A stretch of DNA of 8,397 nt from a bacterium. GTDB lineage: Bacteria > CAIWAD01. The notes beneath the pieces were generated by a model. That model was not told where the DNA came from. It was given only the letters and a program-made list of their open reading frames with translations, and ran no database searches. A program made the position numbers and the translations under genes. This document shows positions 5,272-8,397 of the stretch, piece by piece. The stretch lies in the NCBI GenBank assembly GCA_030685015.1, contig JAUXWS010000096.1:1-8397 (forward strand). The letters run 5' to 3'. Positions within the stretch are counted from its first letter, which is position 1; every line of letters begins with the position of its first letter.

Positions 5272-8238
5272 ATGGGCAACCTGCTCGGTAAGCGCCTCGT
5301 CCTGGTGGAGGTGGAGCCCGTCCAGCTCGATCCCGTCGCCGGCACCCTGCGCGTCCACCAGGACCTGCAGCTGCGCATCGACTTCCCCGGCGCCGACTGG
5401 GCGGCCGCGCGCGAGCTGGAGGCCCGCACCCGCTCGCCCTGGTTCGACGGCATCTACGCCCAGTACCTGCTCAACCACGAGGCGGAGCGGGACGCCATCA
5501 CCGAGTACCCGGTGAAATACGTCATCGTCGCCCATCCCATGTTCGCCGACCAGCTGGCCCCCTTCATCGAGTGGAAGACGAGGAAGGGCTTCCAGGTGAT
5601 CACGGGCTATGTGGGATCCCCCGAGGTGGGCTCCACCACCGCCTCCATCAAGAGCTGGCTGCAGGGACTCTACACCGCGGCCACGCCGGAGAGCCCGGCC
5701 CCCTCCTTCGTGCTCTATGTGGGCGACGACAACCTGGTGCCCGCCTGGACCGGCACCAGCGGCAGCCATGTCACCGACCTCAGCTACGTGCTCTTCACCG
5801 GCGGCGACTTCCTGCCCGAGGTCCTCTCCGGTCGCTTCAGCGCCCGCAGCACTGCCCAGCTGCAGCCGCAGATCGACAAGACCCTGGAGTACGAGCGCTA
5901 CCTCATGCCCGACCCCAGCTACCTGGGCCGCGCCGTGATGATCGCCGGGGTGGACGGCACCTACGCCATCACCCACGGCAACGGACAGATCAACTACGGC
6001 ACGATCAACTATTTCAACGCCGCCCACGGCATCACCTCCAACACCTACCTCTATCCGCAGTCCAACGAGAGCTGGGTGGACGCCGCCGTTGTGGCCAACG
6101 CCTCCGAGGGCAGGGGTTACATCAACTACACGGCCCATGGCAGCCAGACCTCCTGGGCCGACCCCTCCTTCACCATCACCAACATCAACAGCCTGGCCAA
6201 CGCCCACAAGTACGGCACGGTGGTGGGCAACTGCTGTCTGACCAACTCCTTCCAGGTGGAAACCTGCTTCGGCGAGGCCTGGCTGCGCGCCGAGAACAAG
6301 GGCGCCGTCGGCTACCTGGGCGGCAGCAACAACACCTACTGGAACGAGGATTACTGGTGGGGCGTGGGCGCCGGCCCGGTGGTGGGCGCCGGCCCGACCT
6401 ATCAGCAGACGGGCCTGGGCGTCTACGACGCCATCTTCCACGACCATGGCGAGACCTTCGCCCAGTGGCACACCAGCCAGGGCGCCATGAACGTGCGTGG
6501 CAACCTGGCGGTGGTGGAGGGCGGCTCCGGCATGACCACCTACTACTGGGAGCTCTGCCACCTCATGGGCGATCCCTCCCTGGAGACCTGGATGGGCGTG
6601 CCGGCCGTCAACGCCGCCGTCCTGCCCGATGTCATTTTTCTGGGCCAGAACAGCGTCACCATCCAGGCGCAACCCTACTCTTACGTCGGACTCAGCATGG
6701 GCGGCGTGCTCAAGGCTTCGGGCCTCGTGCCCGCCTCGGGCAGCCTCAACATCAGCTTCGCCCCCTTCACCACGGCCGGCGACGCCAATCTGGTGGTCAC
6801 GCACCACCAGCGGCAGCCCATCATCACCACGTTGCCTGTCATCCCCAACGACGGGCCCTATGTGACCCTGGCCTCCTACACGCCGGCCACCGGCGAGCAG
6901 GGCGGCAGTGTCAGCATCAGCGGCACCCTGGAGAACATCGGCACCGTGGCGGCCGCGAACGTGCAGACCACCCTCAGCCTCACCCATCCCCAGGTGGCGA
7001 TCACGGACGGCAGCCAGACCTTCGGCAGCATCGCCGCCGGCGCCAGCGCCACCCAGGCGGGCGCCTGGACTGTGCAGCTGCTGCCGGGCATCCCCGACCA
7101 GGAGCTGCTGCGCTTCACGCTCTCCGTCAGTGGAAATGCCGCCGACACCTGGATCTCCTGGCTCGACCTCACGGCCCAGGCTCCGGCCCTGGACGGGGGG
7201 GCGGTGGTGATTGACGACGCGGCGGGCGGCAACAGCAACGGCCGCCTCGATCCCGGCGAGACCGTCTGGCTGCGCTGGCCCCTGGCCAACACGGGCCACG
7301 CCTCCTCCGCCGCCGGCCAGGCCACGGTGGCCACCGCCTCGTCCTGGATCACGATCCTGAGCGGCAGCGAGAACATGGCCGCCCTGCCCGCCGGTGGCAC
7401 GTCCACGGCGGACTTCCAGGTCATGGTGGACGCCGAGGCCCCCATCGGCACGGTGGCCTCTTTCACCTATACCTACACGGCGGGAGCCTACGGCGCCGGC
7501 GCCGGCGAGGGCTACTCCATCGGCCTGGTCATCGAGGATTTCGAGACGGGCAACTTCCTGCGCTTCCCCTGGGAGGCGGGCGGCACGGCGGGCTGGACGG
7601 TGGTGGCGGCGCCCCACGCGGGCGTGTACTCCGCCAAATCCGGCACCATCTCCCACAACCAGACCAGCGAGCTGAACCTGACCGTGTCCGTGCAGAGCGC
7701 CGGCACCCTCAGCTTCTGGTACAAGGTGAGCAGCGAAGCCAGCTACGATTACCTGCGCTTCAAGGTGGACGGCACGGAGCTGGCCGCCTGGGCGGGGACC
7801 GTGGACTGGACCCAGTACAGCACGACAGTCAGCGCCGGCACCCACACCTTCAGCTGGGTTCACACCAAGGACGGCTCCGTCAACTCGGGCAGCGACTGCG
7901 CCTGGGTGGACGACATCATCTTCCCGGCCATCGGCCTGCCCCCGGCGCCGGCCATCGCCGTCTCGCCGGCCAGTCTGGCCACGCTGGTGGCGCCCGGCGG
8001 CATCGGCACGGAATACCTGGGCGTGGGCAACCAGGGCCAGGGGGAACTGACCTGGAGCGCCGGCGTCCAGACCCTGGGCCGCGCGACCAGCCTGCCCTTC
8101 ATGAAATTGGAGAAGGGCGAATTCGATCCGCGCGTGGGGAGCGTGGACCGCGACGCCGGCGGGCCGGACGTCTACGGCTACCGCTGGAAGGACTCCAACG
8201 AGCCGGGTGGTCCGGCCTATTCCTGGGTGGACACTTAG
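5272..8238 (+). CDS. Gingipain-type C25 cysteine peptidase, truncated at both ends (probable pseudogene)
   Basis: Family C25 endopeptidase remnant, 988 codons. Residues 1-40 (KRLVLVEVEPVQLDPVAGTL) match the end of a C25 propeptide. The catalytic domain runs about 80-444, with catalytic H289 in INYTAHGSQTSW and C322 in GNCCLTNSF, ending at the typical LMGDPSLETW. Then come a C25-type Ig domain (about 445-525), two further Ig-like domains (about 528-745, the second with NGRLDPGE), a jelly-roll domain (about 748-886) and the start of an ASH-like domain. Oddities: there is no signal peptide; an in-frame TGA lies at 5260-5262; the ATG at 5272 has no good Shine-Dalgarno; and the preceding DNA is repeat-like. 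So the 5' end (signal plus most of the propeptide) appears lost. At the 3' end the frame stops right after GGPAYSWVD, where the M14 neighbour continues for about 300 residues, and the TAG lies at the IS boundary. The catalytic core is undamaged, but without export the product is unlikely to work. Confidence 0.85.
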   Translation: MGNLLGKRLVLVEVEPVQLDPVAGTLRVHQDLQLRIDFPGADWAAARELEARTRSPWFDGIYAQYLLNHEAERDAITEYPVKYVIVAHPMFADQLAPFIEWKTRKGFQVITGYVGSPEVGSTTASIKSWLQGLYTAATPESPAPSFVLYVGDDNLVPAWTGTSGSHVTDLSYVLFTGGDFLPEVLSGRFSARSTAQLQPQIDKTLEYERYLMPDPSYLGRAVMIAGVDGTYAITHGNGQINYGTINYFNAAHGITSNTYLYPQSNESWVDAAVVANASEGRGYINYTAHGSQTSWADPSFTITNINSLANAHKYGTVVGNCCLTNSFQVETCFGEAWLRAENKGAVGYLGGSNNTYWNEDYWWGVGAGPVVGAGPTYQQTGLGVYDAIFHDHGETFAQWHTSQGAMNVRGNLAVVEGGSGMTTYYWELCHLMGDPSLETWMGVPAVNAAVLPDVIFLGQNSVTIQAQPYSYVGLSMGGVLKASGLVPASGSLNISFAPFTTAGDANLVVTHHQRQPIITTLPVIPNDGPYVTLASYTPATGEQGGSVSISGTLENIGTVAAANVQTTLSLTHPQVAITDGSQTFGSIAAGASATQAGAWTVQLLPGIPDQELLRFTLSVSGNAADTWISWLDLTAQAPALDGGAVVIDDAAGGNSNGRLDPGETVWLRWPLANTGHASSAAGQATVATASSWITILSGSENMAALPAGGTSTADFQVMVDAEAPIGTVASFTYTYTAGAYGAGAGEGYSIGLVIEDFETGNFLRFPWEAGGTAGWTVVAAPHAGVYSAKSGTISHNQTSELNLTVSVQSAGTLSFWYKVSSEASYDYLRFKVDGTELAAWAGTVDWTQYSTTVSAGTHTFSWVHTKDGSVNSGSDCAWVDDIIFPAIGLPPAPAIAVSPASLATLVAPGGIGTEYLGVGNQGQGELTWSAGVQTLGRATSLPFMKLEKGEFDPRVGSVDRDAGGPDVYGYRWKDSNEPGGPAYSWVDT

Positions 8239-8397
8239 AGCCTATCCGTGAATAATATTCCCGATTACGCAGGAGAATCAGCCAGTCGTAGGGTCCTCAG
8301 GGGTCGCTGTGCCGATCTTGCTGCCAGGCGCAGAGTGCCGGTGATGAGGCAGACCAGATTCATGCGGCGGTTGAACCGGTATTGGAACAAGGCAAAG
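8236..8397 (-). mobile_element. End of an IS1595-family-like insertion sequence (partial)
   Basis: Sequence similarity to the M14 tail stops at about 8232, and DNA of different, less GC-rich character begins. The element's terminus is probably within 8234-8240, starting near TAGAGCCTATCCGTG. From there to the transposase stop codon is only about 27 bases, usual for an IS. The exact terminal repeat and the target duplication cannot be confirmed because the other end lies beyond the window. It interrupts the C25 gene. Confidence 0.65.
8265..8397 (-). CDS. IS1595/ISXO2-like transposase, C-terminal 43 residues (partial)
   Basis: A leftward frame enters from the right edge and ends with TAA at 8265-8267. 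Its visible translation begins FALFQYRFNRRMNL and ends RTLRLADSPA. The YRFNRR motif near the C-terminus, followed by a hydrophobic/arginine helix and an LRLA-type tail, is characteristic of IS1595-family (DDE, ISXO2-like) transposases. The catalytic residues and zinc-ribbon would lie outside the window. It is too short (43 residues) for certainty about the subgroup. This is below normal ORF-length cut-offs and easy to miss. Confidence 0.65.
   Translation of the reverse strand, partial: FALFQYRFNRRMNLVCLITGTLRLAARSAQRPLRTLRLADSPA

Noticed and set aside
4732-7863. A 1043-codon open frame on the minus strand opposite the C25 gene
   Set aside because: Same low-complexity composition. It crosses the hairpin-rich non-coding segment and two unrelated genes, while the plus strand shows the C25 catalytic motifs.

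Overview
The window is strongly GC-rich bacterial DNA. It carries four recognisable genes. From left to right they are a leftward integron integrase (299-1342, minus), a very large secreted zinc carboxypeptidase of family M14 (1542-4916, plus), a gingipain-type cysteine peptidase of family C25 lacking both ends (5272-8238, plus), and the last 43 codons of an IS1595/ISXO2-like transposase running in from the right edge (8265-8397, minus). M14 and C25 peptidases with tails of Ig-like, jelly-roll and FN3-like modules are typical of Bacteroidota/FCB-type lineages and related GC-rich candidate phyla. That assignment is an inference from architecture; no rRNA or housekeeping gene is present to confirm it.

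Layout. Positions 1-298 hold no gene, only a few palindromes. The integrase is intact, with all tyrosine-recombinase catalytic residues and the IntI-specific insert, but no attI or attC core site is visible beside it. The gap between the integrase and the M14 gene (1343-1541) is a divergent regulatory region. It contains a near-perfect sigma-54 (-24/-12) promoter aimed at the M14 gene, and an operator-like imperfect palindrome at the distance where sigma-54 activators usually bind. Between the two peptidase genes (4917-5271) lies a non-coding, hairpin-dense stretch bracketed by a 23-bp direct repeat (22/23 identical). The C25 reading frame begins 7 bp after the second repeat copy and lacks the signal peptide and most of the propeptide its family normally has. 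At the other end the C25 frame stops abruptly inside a module that continues for about 300 more residues in the neighbouring M14 protein, and the stop codon lies at the edge of the IS element.

How the parts relate. The M14 and C25 proteins share the same order of C-terminal modules, so they probably belonged to one family of exported, multi-domain peptidases used for extracellular protein breakdown. M14 looks functional and possibly regulated through sigma-54. C25 is a remnant: its catalytic dyad is intact, but it has lost export signal and C-terminus to repeat-like DNA on the left and an insertion sequence on the right. With the orphan integrase, the picture is of a locus repeatedly hit by mobile DNA. 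I see no CRISPR array, tRNA, rRNA or coherent new multi-gene system. The most notable signals are the sigma-54 promoter region, the repeat-bracketed hairpin segment and the double truncation of C25.
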